From assembly GCA_964533735.1 (NCBI GenBank), contig CAZHMD010000005.1, positions 62,001 to 126,000 on the forward strand: DNA of 64,000 nt. Direction: 5' to 3'. This document shows, in pieces, positions 1 through 8,455 of the stretch. The DNA is from UBA6107 sp964533735 (lineage in GTDB: Bacteria; Chloroflexota; Anaerolineae; Anaerolineales; Anaerolineaceae). Both the position numbers and the translations under genes were made by a program. The notes below the pieces were generated by a model, which was not told the origin of the DNA, ran no database searches, and saw only the letters and a program-made list of their open reading frames with translations. Position 1 is the stretch's first letter. The number at the start of each line of letters is the position of its first letter.

Positions 1-1
1 C

Positions 2-787
2 AATTGGCCGCAGTATGACCCCGTGCTAATCAATGAGAAACTGAATCGGGATATGAACCTGGTGATGAAGTTAACTTCATTAGGTCACGCTGCTCGCAAC
101 AAGGGCAACCGAAAAGTTCGCCAACCCCTTTCTGAAATTGCATTCGCTCTGTCGAGCCGTGATGAAGAAGGAACCCTCAAGAAATATGCGGAGTTGCTGG
201 AAGATGAGCTCAATGTCAAGCAGGTACGCGCGTTGAACTCTGCAGCAGAAGCGGTCAGCTACTCACTTAATCCACTGCCGAAGCAATTGGGGCAGAAGTA
301 TGGCAACAAATACCCGGAGATACGGAAACAAGTATTGGCGCTGGATGTCGAAAAAACCGCGACAGCACTACTTTCCGGACAAGGCTTGTCCCTAAAGGTT
401 GAAAATGATCTGCTGGAAATACTGCCGGAGGAAGTGGAAGTACGCATCCAGGCGAAACAAGGATACTCCGTGGCTTCTGAGGGTGCATACGTGGCAGCGC
501 TGGTAACTGAACTTACTCCGGAATTGATCGAGGAAGGTTTAGCGCGGGAATTTGTGCGCCGGCTGCAGGACCTGCGGAAAACTGCTGACCTGGATATTGC
601 TGACCGCATAAATGTTGTGTATTCAGCAAGTGATCAGTTATCCCGGGCAGTGACGATCTTCAAGACATTCATCATGGCTGAGACCCTGGCAGTTGAATTG
701 GTCAATGGGGAAATACCCGAATCATGGGTGCAGGTTGAAGATGAATTTGACGGCGAACGAGTATGTATCGCACTGGAAAAGAATTAA
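2..787 (+). CDS. ileS: Isoleucyl-tRNA synthetase, C-terminal part (5' end outside window)
   Basis: The reading frame is open from base 2 and runs to TAA at 785-787, so only the last 261 codons are present. The segment starts in the anticodon-binding helical domain (WPQYDP, then KLNRDM, ARNKGNRKVRQPL) and ends in the domain typical of type II IleRS (LTPELIEEGLAREFVRRLQ, then LRK and DRI). No CxxC zinc ribbon closes the protein, unlike E. coli-type IleRS, so I infer the eukaryote/archaea-like type II enzyme. It charges tRNA-Ile in the cytoplasm. A GTG at 23 is internal, not a start. lspA follows 74 nt downstream. Confidence 0.9.
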   Translation, partial: NWPQYDPVLINEKLNRDMNLVMKLTSLGHAARNKGNRKVRQPLSEIAFALSSRDEEGTLKKYAELLEDELNVKQVRALNSAAEAVSYSLNPLPKQLGQKYGNKYPEIRKQVLALDVEKTATALLSGQGLSLKVENDLLEILPEEVEVRIQAKQGYSVASEGAYVAALVTELTPELIEEGLAREFVRRLQDLRKTADLDIADRINVVYSASDQLSRAVTIFKTFIMAETLAVELVNGEIPESWVQVEDEFDGERVCIALEKN

Positions 788-861
788 TTATCGGGCTCCG
801 TGAGGAGACCGACACGAGCAAGCATGCAATTAAGGTAAAATTGGACTGATTTCTGGAGGAA

Positions 862-1404
862 TTGTTGAAAAAATTTACCCGAACTTATGGCTTGATGATC
901 ATCCTGGCAGCGGTTATCATTGGTTTTGATCAAATTACCAAGGGGCTGGTCCGCTCCAACCTGGAATTCGGTCAAATTTGGATGCCCTGGGATTGGCTGC
1001 TGCCATACGCGAGGATCATTCATATATCCAATACAGGGGCAGCTTTCGGATTGTTTAAAGGCGCGAACGCCATATTCATGATCCTGGCTGTCATTGTTGC
1101 GGGAGCGATCATCTATTATTTCCCTTCTGTATCCAAAAAAGATTGGATTGTCCGGGTGGCATTATCCATGCAGCTGGCTGGTGCACTGGGTAACCTGATC
1201 GACCGAATTGCCATTGGACATGTTACAGATTTTGTTTCCGTGGGTAACTTCCCGGTTTTTAACGTGGCGGATGCTTCGATCACGATTGGCGTGGGAGTCT
1301 TAATAATCGGAATGTGGGTGCAGGAAAAACGGGAGAAGAAACTCAAGCTCGCAGCGGATGCAGAGAGTGTAACAATTATGGAACCGAGTAAGAAAATTGA
1401 ATGA
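862..1404 (+). CDS. lspA: Lipoprotein signal peptidase (signal peptidase II)
   Basis: Membrane aspartyl protease that cleaves the signal peptide of diacylglyceryl-modified prolipoproteins. About 180 aa with four predicted membrane segments. Family motifs are intact: FDQITK near residue 22, SNTGAAFG near 56, GNLIDR with catalytic Asp114, and FNVAD with catalytic Asp137. The start is TTG: GGAGGA at 855-860 lies very close to TTG 862, so TTG 865 (spacing 4) is at least as likely. The 3' end overlaps the pseudouridine synthase by 8 nt, the common lspA-rluD coupling. Substrates probably include the lipoproteins at 39501 and 40414. Confidence 0.96.
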   Translation: MLKKFTRTYGLMIILAAVIIGFDQITKGLVRSNLEFGQIWMPWDWLLPYARIIHISNTGAAFGLFKGANAIFMILAVIVAGAIIYYFPSVSKKDWIVRVALSMQLAGALGNLIDRIAIGHVTDFVSVGNFPVFNVADASITIGVGVLIIGMWVQEKREKKLKLAADAESVTIMEPSKKIE

Positions 1405-2314
1405 TAAAGTGCTCCAAATTTTAGTGCCTGGTGGGTCAACTGAGCGGCTGGATAAGGTTCTCGTATTAAATTTACCCGAACATTCACGGTCGAGAATACA
1501 GGCATTGATACGCGAAGAAAAGGTTAAAGTAGATGGCAATGTAATTACGAAAAGTGGATTTGTTGTAAATGGCGGAAACCAGATCGAGATTGCCATTCCT
1601 GAACCTGTCAGTTCTGAGCTGATCCCTGAAGACATAGCCCTGGATGTCATATTTGAAAATGATGACCTGGCAGTGGTCAATAAACCTGCGGGTATGGTCG
1701 TCCATCCGGCTGCAGGGCATGCCACGGGGACCTTGGTACATGCTGCGTTATCAGAATTTGACGACCTTGACGGGATCAATGGAGAAATCCGGCCCGGGAT
1801 TGTGCACCGCCTGGATAAAGACACCTCCGGGTTGATCATCCTGGCGAAAAATGATTCTGCCATGCGCGATTTACAGGAGAAGTTCAAGTCACGCAAGGTG
1901 CAAAAAATTTACCTTGCGCTGGTCGATGGAAAACCACCAACCCCGACCGGGCGAGTGGAGGCGGCCATCGCCAGGGATCCTTCTCACCGGAAAAAAATGG
2001 CGATTGTGTCAACTGGAAGAGGACGCGCTTCGGTTACAGAATATAAAACACTTGAATCATACTTACAGCACACACTAATCGAAGCGCATCCGATAACGGG
2101 AAGAACTCACCAGATTCGCCTTCACCTGGCTTTTTTGAAATGCCCGATTGTAGGGGATACAGTTTACGGCAGAGTCCGCCCAAGTGTGGAAATTGATAGA
2201 CATTTTTTGCACGCCGCCAGGCTCACCATCACCCTCCCGGGCGAAACTACTCCACGAACATTTGAAGCACCATTACCGGAAGAATTGAAATTGATCCTTG
2301 ATCAAGTGCGCTAA
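1397..2314 (+). CDS. rluD: RluD-type 23S rRNA pseudouridine synthase
   Basis: Converts uridines of 23S rRNA to pseudouridine. It has an N-terminal S4 RNA-binding domain (about residues 14-75) followed by the RluA/RluD catalytic domain. The active-site motif HRLDKDTSG is at residues 137-145, with Asp140 as the expected nucleophile. GRTHQIRLH near 235 is the other family signature. At 305 aa it has the usual length. It is translationally coupled to lspA by an 8-nt overlap. RluD is the closest fit; RluC-like specificity for other positions cannot be excluded from sequence alone. Confidence 0.92.
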   Translation: MNDKVLQILVPGGSTERLDKVLVLNLPEHSRSRIQALIREEKVKVDGNVITKSGFVVNGGNQIEIAIPEPVSSELIPEDIALDVIFENDDLAVVNKPAGMVVHPAAGHATGTLVHAALSEFDDLDGINGEIRPGIVHRLDKDTSGLIILAKNDSAMRDLQEKFKSRKVQKIYLALVDGKPPTPTGRVEAAIARDPSHRKKMAIVSTGRGRASVTEYKTLESYLQHTLIEAHPITGRTHQIRLHLAFLKCPIVGDTVYGRVRPSVEIDRHFLHAARLTITLPGETTPRTFEAPLPEELKLILDQVR

Positions 2315-2329
2315 GAAGAGGTCACAATT

Positions 2330-3373
2330 ATGAAAATTATTGATATGCGTTCCGATACCGTGACACAACCGACTGAAGAGATGCGCAGGGCGATGGCGGC
2401 AGCTGAAGTTGGTGACGATGTTTACCTGGAAGATATGACAGTTCAGAGACTCCAGGAGCAATCTGCTGAGAGGATGGGGAAAGCCGCTGGTTTGTTCGTC
2501 CCTTCAGGCACCATGGGTAACCTCATCGCGGTTCTGGCACAGTGTGAGCGGGGTGACGAGATCATCATGGGGGACCTGGGGCATACATTTCTATTCGAGG
2601 GGGGCGGGGTTTCTGCCCTGGGAGGAGTTTTTCCCCACACGCTCAAGAACCTGCCTGACGGCACCCTGGATAAGGAGGCTTTGAAAGGTGCAATCCGACC
2701 AGATGATGTCCACCATCCGCATTCACGCATGGTCATCCTGGAAAACACGCATAACCGCTGCGGTGGTGTGGTACTGCCGCTTGAATATACCTCGTGGGTG
2801 GGTCAGTTTGCTCATGAACAAAAGTTGGCATTTCACATTGATGGTGCGAGGATTTTTAACGCTGCAGTTGCCCTCAAAACTGATGTCCGGTTATTGGTTA
2901 AGGAAGCGGATAGTGTAACTTTTTGTTTAAGCAAAGGGTTGTGCGCGCCGGTTGGTTCGGTGTTGTGCGGATCACTTGTTTTCATCGAGAAGGCACGGCG
3001 AATCAGAAAAATGTTGGGGGGAGGGATGCGGCAGGTGGGTGTTCTGGCAGCTGCTGGATTGGTAGCCTTAAATTCGATGGTAGACAGGCTGGAAGAAGAC
3101 CACAGGCGTGCAAAAAAACTAGCTGAGGGCTTGAACCCAATAAAGGGTATCGAATTCAAGATGGGATTACCGGCGACAAATATGGTATTTCCATTTCTGG
3201 CTGATTCTGTCCACCTAACTCCTGGTGCCTTGAGTGGTAAATTAGCCGCCGAGGGAATCAAAGTGGGTGTTGTTGGTCCACGGAGTTTCAGGCTGGTAAC
3301 CCACTATTGGGTTACTGATGAGGATATCGATAAAACAGTTGGAGCATTCCAGAAAATACTCCGCGGGGCGTAA
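2330..3373 (+). CDS. ltaE: Low-specificity L-threonine aldolase
   Basis: PLP-dependent fold-type I enzyme that cleaves L-threonine/allo-threonine to glycine and acetaldehyde. The N-terminus IDMRSDTVTQPT is the family hallmark. HIDGAR with cofactor-contacting Asp171 and SKG with PLP-binding Lys202 are present. At 347 aa the length is normal. It follows rluD by 15 nt, so it is probably co-transcribed with lspA-rluD. Stereospecificity cannot be told from the sequence. Confidence 0.93.
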   Translation: MKIIDMRSDTVTQPTEEMRRAMAAAEVGDDVYLEDMTVQRLQEQSAERMGKAAGLFVPSGTMGNLIAVLAQCERGDEIIMGDLGHTFLFEGGGVSALGGVFPHTLKNLPDGTLDKEALKGAIRPDDVHHPHSRMVILENTHNRCGGVVLPLEYTSWVGQFAHEQKLAFHIDGARIFNAAVALKTDVRLLVKEADSVTFCLSKGLCAPVGSVLCGSLVFIEKARRIRKMLGGGMRQVGVLAAAGLVALNSMVDRLEEDHRRAKKLAEGLNPIKGIEFKMGLPATNMVFPFLADSVHLTPGALSGKLAAEGIKVGVVGPRSFRLVTHYWVTDEDIDKTVGAFQKILRGA

Positions 3374-3374
3374 G

Positions 3375-3405
3375 TTGAAGATCAATTAACCCGGTCTGTT
3401 ATAAT
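3375..3405 (+). promoter_or_regulatory. Promoter of purine nucleoside phosphorylase gene
   Basis: Exact TATAAT at 3400-3405 with an upstream TGT, giving an extended -10. TTGAAG at 3375-3380 could be the -35, but the 19-bp spacing is long. It lies between ltaE and the phosphorylase gene. Confidence 0.65.
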
Positions 3406-3446
3406 CAAAAATTGGAATTCAAGTTCAATTTGAAAGGTTTGTAAAT

Positions 3447-4295
3447 ATGGATCAATTTATTACGATAAATGATATTGATATCACTACCAATTTCATTCGT
3501 AAACACATTACTAAAACACCGCTTGTTGGTTTAGTACTGGGATCCGGGTTAGGTGGACTTGCAGACGAGGTGACAAACCCGGTTATTCTGCAGTACAAGG
3601 ATATTCCCAATTGGCCGCTATCGACCATTCCCGGGCATAAGGGACAACTGGTCATCGGAGACCTGTTTGGGGTTCCTGCAATGGTAATGCAAGGTCGAAC
3701 CCATTATTATGAAGGTTACCGCATGGACCAGGTGACGTTACCTATACGGGTGATGCAGCGCATTGGGGCCGGCACTATTATCCTGACGAATGCCGCAGGC
3801 GCGATTAACCCGGATTACACACCAGGTGATGTGATGGTGCTGACAGACCACATCGCATTAATCGGCATGGCAGGACTAAACCCACTGCGCGGGCCAAATC
3901 TCTCGGAATTTGGTGAACGCTTTCCGGACATGAGCCAACCATATGACCGAGAATGGATCGCAAAAAGCAGGGACATTGCCAAGCAAAACGGGATCAACTT
4001 ACACGAGGGAGTGTATGTTTGTCTTTCCGGACCTTCGTTTGAATCGCCGGCTGACCTGAGGTTCTTGCGAATCATTGGTGCGGATGCGGTGGGGATGTCA
4101 ACCGTGCCTGAGACGATCATCGCCCGGCACGGCCGCACACGAGTGCTTGCTTTCTCAGGTATCAGCAACAAGGCTAATCTGGATGGGAACACTGAAACAA
4201 CACACGAAGAAGTTATCGCAGCGGGTTCCATCATTGTGCCAAAGTTAACCACCTTAATCAAGGAGTTTTTGAGGTCTCTACCTGTTAATCGTTAA
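3447..4295 (+). CDS. punA: Purine nucleoside phosphorylase (trimeric PNP type)
   Basis: Phosphorolysis of (deoxy)inosine/guanosine to base and (deoxy)ribose-1-phosphate in purine salvage. 282 aa. Motifs: LGSGLGGLAD near residue 30 (phosphate loop), GHKGQ, GRTHYYEGY, LTNAAGAIN, and SGPSFESPAD with GMSTVPE near residues 195-215, where the family's purine-binding Glu lies. The start ATG follows GAAAGG at 3432. It has its own extended -10 promoter. It is distinct from the related MTA phosphorylase at 17506. Confidence 0.93.
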   Translation: MDQFITINDIDITTNFIRKHITKTPLVGLVLGSGLGGLADEVTNPVILQYKDIPNWPLSTIPGHKGQLVIGDLFGVPAMVMQGRTHYYEGYRMDQVTLPIRVMQRIGAGTIILTNAAGAINPDYTPGDVMVLTDHIALIGMAGLNPLRGPNLSEFGERFPDMSQPYDREWIAKSRDIAKQNGINLHEGVYVCLSGPSFESPADLRFLRIIGADAVGMSTVPETIIARHGRTRVLAFSGISNKANLDGNTETTHEEVIAAGSIIVPKLTTLIKEFLRSLPVNR

Positions 4296-4316
4296 CGGAG
4301 TGAGAATTAATAGTTA

Positions 4317-5003
4317 ATGACGACGTTGCTGCGGTTCTTATCCCAATACGAGATTGTCTTTTATATTTTGTTGGGTATTGTATTAATCATTTTTTCTCGC
4401 AAGGTTTACCTGGCATGGAAAGAATGGTCAATCGCGTTATTCGGCTTGGAGAAGGAACACACTCAGAGGCAAATCAACCAGGGGATCACTGTGTTGATCT
4501 TTACTTTGGCATTGGGCGTTGGATTATTTATCGTAACAACATTTGTGACACCGGCAGTTCCGGGAATCCAACAAGTATCCACGCCTACGCTTGAACTGAC
4601 CTCACAACCTGCGATTGATTTGTCAACACCAACCGTAATGGCGACAACACAAGGTTTAATCCCGACGCTCACAGCTATACTTGATCGTGGGTGCGTGGCT
4701 GACCAAATTGAATGGACAGACCCAATCAACGGTGAGATTATCAGCGGGAAATATTTGCTAAAGGGTATTGTGAATGTTCCCAACTTGGGGTTTTACAAGT
4801 TTGAATATTCAGTGGTAGATGCCAACAACTGGACAACGATTGCAGCGGGCAATAAGCCTGTTATTGATGATGCGTTGGGAGGCATTTGGGATACCAGTTC
4901 ACTCACTTCCGGCGATTATCAACTACGCCTGATCGTAACCGATATTGCAGGCAAACCCCTGCCTGAATGTGTTATCAACATCACAATCAATTCACCTGAT
5001 TAG
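4317..5003 (+). CDS. Membrane-anchored surface protein with beta-rich extracellular module
   Basis: Function unknown. 228 aa with two membrane segments (about residues 12-30 and 56-78) separated by a short charged loop, then a Thr/Pro/Ser-rich stretch and a C-terminal beta-rich module (about 130-225). The module resembles the one in the protein at 55883: both have a predicted strand, a VVDANNW/AVDNLNW turn, a WDT motif and a GDYQLRL/GVYQLKL strand. This looks like an immunoglobulin-like fold, by inference. The gene is followed 7 nt later by a GNAT gene and probably shares an operon with it and the sensor at 5565. Confidence 0.8.
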   Translation: MTTLLRFLSQYEIVFYILLGIVLIIFSRKVYLAWKEWSIALFGLEKEHTQRQINQGITVLIFTLALGVGLFIVTTFVTPAVPGIQQVSTPTLELTSQPAIDLSTPTVMATTQGLIPTLTAILDRGCVADQIEWTDPINGEIISGKYLLKGIVNVPNLGFYKFEYSVVDANNWTTIAAGNKPVIDDALGGIWDTSSLTSGDYQLRLIVTDIAGKPLPECVINITINSPD

Positions 5004-5010
5004 GAATACT

Positions 5011-5547
5011 ATGCCCGCAATCGATATCCGCCCCGCAATCTCTACTGACATTCCCCACCTGGTTCTTTTTGACCATACCGTAGAAACCACACATGTTCTC
5101 CAAATGGAGTCAGTGGTTGCAAACGGCAATATTGATATCGGTTTCAAGGAAACCAGGCTCCCAAGGTCACTGGTGCTGCCTTATCCGAAACCTTTTGAGT
5201 CAATGAAGGATTCATGGACGAGGCATGGTTTGTTTTTGGTGGCAAGGTTGGATGCAAAGCTGGTGGGTTATTTGATTCTTGAACTCTCTGAGGAAACAAA
5301 AATTGGGCTAATAACCGATCTTGTGGTGAATAGTCCTTCCCGCAGACTGGGTATTGCCTCCGGGTTGTTAATTTCCACCAGGACCTGGCTTAAGAAAAAA
5401 GGTATCCGGCGGGAAAATCTGGTTGTGCAAGCAAAAAATCATGCTGGAATCGCCTTAGCCGGAAAGCTGAAAATGGATTATTGCGGTTACCTGGACCATT
5501 ATTATGCGAACCGGGATACCGCGATATTTTTTACTTCAGTAATCTGA
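5011..5547 (+). CDS. GNAT-family N-acetyltransferase
   Basis: 178 aa, starting at ATG 5011 just after the previous stop. The acyl-CoA-binding signature appears as VVNSPSRRLGIASGLL (about residues 106-121), followed by a helix and a NHAGIALAGKLKM stretch typical of motif B. Likely transfers an acetyl group to a small amine or a protein N-terminus; the substrate cannot be told. An in-frame extension to 4945 exists but would overlap the upstream gene and lacks a ribosome site, so I rejected it. Confidence 0.82.
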   Translation: MPAIDIRPAISTDIPHLVLFDHTVETTHVLQMESVVANGNIDIGFKETRLPRSLVLPYPKPFESMKDSWTRHGLFLVARLDAKLVGYLILELSEETKIGLITDLVVNSPSRRLGIASGLLISTRTWLKKKGIRRENLVVQAKNHAGIALAGKLKMDYCGYLDHYYANRDTAIFFTSVI

Positions 5548-5564
5548 GGGTTGGATGGATTGAC

Positions 5565-7475
5565 ATGGATTGGATGAACGGGGTTATCACGATAGTAGTA
5601 ACGATCAGTGACATACTCACTGCCGGCATTGCCATCCTCGCTTTTTCCATTTTGTTGTACAGCCTCAATTTTAACCTGCGAGATAGAGTGGCACGGGCAT
5701 TTGCCCTGATCATGATCTGCCTGGTGATCGTTTTCTCCACCGAATCATTCAGCACCACTGGCAACACTCCTGCAGGGATTGATTCGTGGTTAAGGGTTCA
5801 ATGGGTTGGCATCATCATGCTGCCTGCGGCTTATCTAAACTTTTCTGATGCACTGCTGGCTACAACCGGATTGCCCTCACGCTGGCGCCGTAAATGGGCG
5901 ATTCGCATAACCTATTTTGTCTCCTTTATCCTGGTAATTCTCCTGGGGACTCCCTGGTTCCTGGGGACGATAGTCCTCGACCAACCTCCGGCACCTCACC
6001 ACCGGGCAACAATTCAGACAGGCCTGTTTACCATTTATTATGCGGTGATCATGGTGCTCTCATGGATCAACTTTATCAGGGCATATCAACGTACGATCAC
6101 ACCCACCAGTAAAAGACGTATGTTCTATCTCATCCTGAGTGGACTTGCCCCAGCCTTCGGTTCATTCCCATTTCTGTTATACGCGTCGACCTTTGCAGCC
6201 AACCAGACATTCCTGTTCTGGCTGCTGGCAATTTTAGCCAACCTAATCGTGGGTGGATTCATTTCAATCATGGCCTATTCGGTGGCATTTTTTGGTGTAC
6301 ATTGGCCAGATAGGGTAGTGAAGAGCCGTTTATTAAAATGGGGGCTGAGGGGACCAATCACTGCGAGTTTGACATTGGCGATCGTGACGATAGTGCGGCG
6401 TGGAGGGGAAGTTTTTGGTAATCCCTACAGTGCGCTGGTGCCGATCGTAATGGTGATCACTATTGTGGTGTCTGAATTCCTGATCACACTATTCTATCCA
6501 TATATTGAGAAATGGTTGTTTTACAATAAGGATGAAGATGATTTTCAGATTCTTCGATCATTTGAAGAAAAGACGATTACCCGCAGTGATCTACGCCAAC
6601 TCCTTGAAATGATCCTGGCAGCGGTGTGCGACCGGATGCAGGTGAAGGGGGCTTACCTCCTGGCCCAGGAAACTGAAGGATACGAGCTAATTGAATCCAC
6701 AGGTGCAAAGAAATTCAGTAATGATGAACTATCTGATTTCGAAAAAACTGTTGAGCAGAAAACTCAAGGAGATTCAATTTTTGTCTGGAATTCCGATGCG
6801 ATCATTCCCCTGGTTGTTGACTCAGGGAGAAGTGAACAGGACAAACCATTGGGATTCCTTGGCATCATCGATCATGGCGCATCAGTTTCTATGGACCTGG
6901 AAGAAATGGCGGCATTAAAGACGCTAACAGACCGGGCGGCAATTATCCTGCGGGATCGAGCAACGCAGGAACAACTATTCCAGATGATGGATAATCTGAA
7001 TCCTCAAAACGAATTGATCCAACAGTTGCGCGTGGCTGGGAGATACAACCGGTCGGGGATTCTTGACCTGCAATCTTCCCTGGAGAAGAATGAGTTGCGC
7101 CATGCAGTGAAGGACGCGCTGACACATTATTGGGGGGGGCCGCGCCTGACCGACAATCCATTAATCAGACTGAGGATCATCCAGGAATCGGTTTATGAAG
7201 GTGAGCAAAATTCCACCAATGCGCTACGCAGCGTCTTGAAATCTGCCATTGATCATATCCGTCCCGGCGGTGAGCGCCGCTACACTGGTGAGTGGCTATT
7301 GTATAATATTTTAGACATGAAATTTTTGGAGGGGAAAAAGGTTCGGGAGATTGCCATGAAATTAGCATTGTCAGAAGCCGACCTTTACCGCAAACAGCGT
7401 GTGGCGATTGATCTGATCACAGAGGAAATCGTCAAGATGGAATTAAAAGCCACAGGCAAAAATGGTGGATCTTAG
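5565..7475 (+). CDS. Polytopic membrane sensor with GAF-like domain and no kinase domain
   Basis: About 636 aa from ATG 5565 (ATG 5574 also possible). The N-terminal part carries roughly nine hydrophobic segments, the first seven resembling the 7TM input region of some histidine kinases. A GAF-like domain follows after FYNKDEDD (about residues 330-470). There is no HisKA or ATPase domain. The C-terminal ~150 residues are mostly helical and end in KVREIAMKLALSEADLYR, which reads like a helix-turn-helix. I infer a membrane-tethered regulator, but output and ligand are unknown. It follows the GNAT gene by 17 nt. Confidence 0.72.
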   Translation: MDWMNGVITIVVTISDILTAGIAILAFSILLYSLNFNLRDRVARAFALIMICLVIVFSTESFSTTGNTPAGIDSWLRVQWVGIIMLPAAYLNFSDALLATTGLPSRWRRKWAIRITYFVSFILVILLGTPWFLGTIVLDQPPAPHHRATIQTGLFTIYYAVIMVLSWINFIRAYQRTITPTSKRRMFYLILSGLAPAFGSFPFLLYASTFAANQTFLFWLLAILANLIVGGFISIMAYSVAFFGVHWPDRVVKSRLLKWGLRGPITASLTLAIVTIVRRGGEVFGNPYSALVPIVMVITIVVSEFLITLFYPYIEKWLFYNKDEDDFQILRSFEEKTITRSDLRQLLEMILAAVCDRMQVKGAYLLAQETEGYELIESTGAKKFSNDELSDFEKTVEQKTQGDSIFVWNSDAIIPLVVDSGRSEQDKPLGFLGIIDHGASVSMDLEEMAALKTLTDRAAIILRDRATQEQLFQMMDNLNPQNELIQQLRVAGRYNRSGILDLQSSLEKNELRHAVKDALTHYWGGPRLTDNPLIRLRIIQESVYEGEQNSTNALRSVLKSAIDHIRPGGERRYTGEWLLYNILDMKFLEGKKVREIAMKLALSEADLYRKQRVAIDLITEEIVKMELKATGKNGGS

Positions 7476-7513
7476 CACCTTAATCGTTATTATTGGCCGG
7501 GAGGGGTAATTAA

Positions 7514-8455
7514 ATGAAAATCGATGACGATCCACAACAGGACGGAAATTTAGAGTTAGATGAAGGTTGGTGGGGTTCAGTTCTTTCAGATGAAGAAGCT
7601 TTCGAAGTAGAGCCGGATGGATTAAATTGCACCCCTTGTGCGAATTCCGAGTCAAGCCAAATTGATTGGGAGTGCGCCAAGAAGATTTTTGACCAGGACC
7701 AGGTGGTTCTGCTTAAAGTGAGCGGCTACAATCGTGGAGGTTTATTGGTTAGCGGACAGGGTATCCAGGGATTTGTACCGATATCGCACTTGATAGACCT
7801 TCCGTTAGATGTTAATGAAGAAAACAAGCAGGAATTCCTGGCAACTTACGAGAATCGTTCTCTTTACCTGAAGATCATTGAATTTGAACAAGCAAGCCAA
7901 AGGTTGGTTCTTTCTGAGCGAGCTGCGCAAGCCGGTGAGGGCAAACGGCGGGAGCTGTTTGAACAGTTAAAACCGGGTGCGGTTGTGTGCGGCGTCCTGA
8001 CCAATGTAACAGATTTTGGCGTGTTTGTTGATCTTGGAGGTGTTGAAGGACTAGTACACGTCTCGGAGCTCTCCTGGGGGCGTGTGGAGGATCCTAAAGC
8101 ATTGTTTTCCATTGGGCACCAGGTTAAGGTGATCGTTTTAAGCATTAATGATGCCAATTCCAGGATTGCCTTGAGCATTAAACGTTTGACTCCAAATCCA
8201 TGGGATAAATTAGTCAACGATTATCATGCTGGAGATACACTTACCGCGAACATCACGACCATTACGAGGTTTGGAATGTTTGCCAGGCTGCCGGAAGGGA
8301 TTGAAGGATTGATCCATATTTCTTCGATTCCGGATTTTCATAACAGCCATGAGTTGGCGCGAATCTTTTCAAATGGACAGGAAGTGAAAGTTAAGATTTT
8401 GCACATGGATGCTGACCGCCGGAGATTAGGATTAGGACTGGTAGAAGATTCATGA
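7514..8455 (+). CDS. S1-domain RNA-binding protein (ribosomal protein S1-like)
   Basis: 313 aa with an acidic N-terminal ~45 residues and three S1/OB repeats: about 55-135 (divergent), 155-232 (DFGVFVDLGGVEGLVHVSELSW, the canonical form) and 238-310 (RFGMFARLPEGIEGLIHIS). Probably binds mRNA on the ribosome like a short S1 of Gram-positive type, or acts in RNA turnover. A strong ribosome site (GGGAGGGG) precedes ATG 7514. The stop overlaps ftsK by 4 nt (ATGA), so the two are translationally coupled. Confidence 0.85.
   Translation: MKIDDDPQQDGNLELDEGWWGSVLSDEEAFEVEPDGLNCTPCANSESSQIDWECAKKIFDQDQVVLLKVSGYNRGGLLVSGQGIQGFVPISHLIDLPLDVNEENKQEFLATYENRSLYLKIIEFEQASQRLVLSERAAQAGEGKRRELFEQLKPGAVVCGVLTNVTDFGVFVDLGGVEGLVHVSELSWGRVEDPKALFSIGHQVKVIVLSINDANSRIALSIKRLTPNPWDKLVNDYHAGDTLTANITTITRFGMFARLPEGIEGLIHISSIPDFHNSHELARIFSNGQEVKVKILHMDADRRRLGLGLVEDS

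Noticed and set aside
1300..1896. Long minus-strand frame antisense to lspA and the pseudouridine synthase (198 codons).
   Set aside because: Fully overlapped by two genes with clear motifs; its translation has no recognisable domain and is a codon-use shadow.
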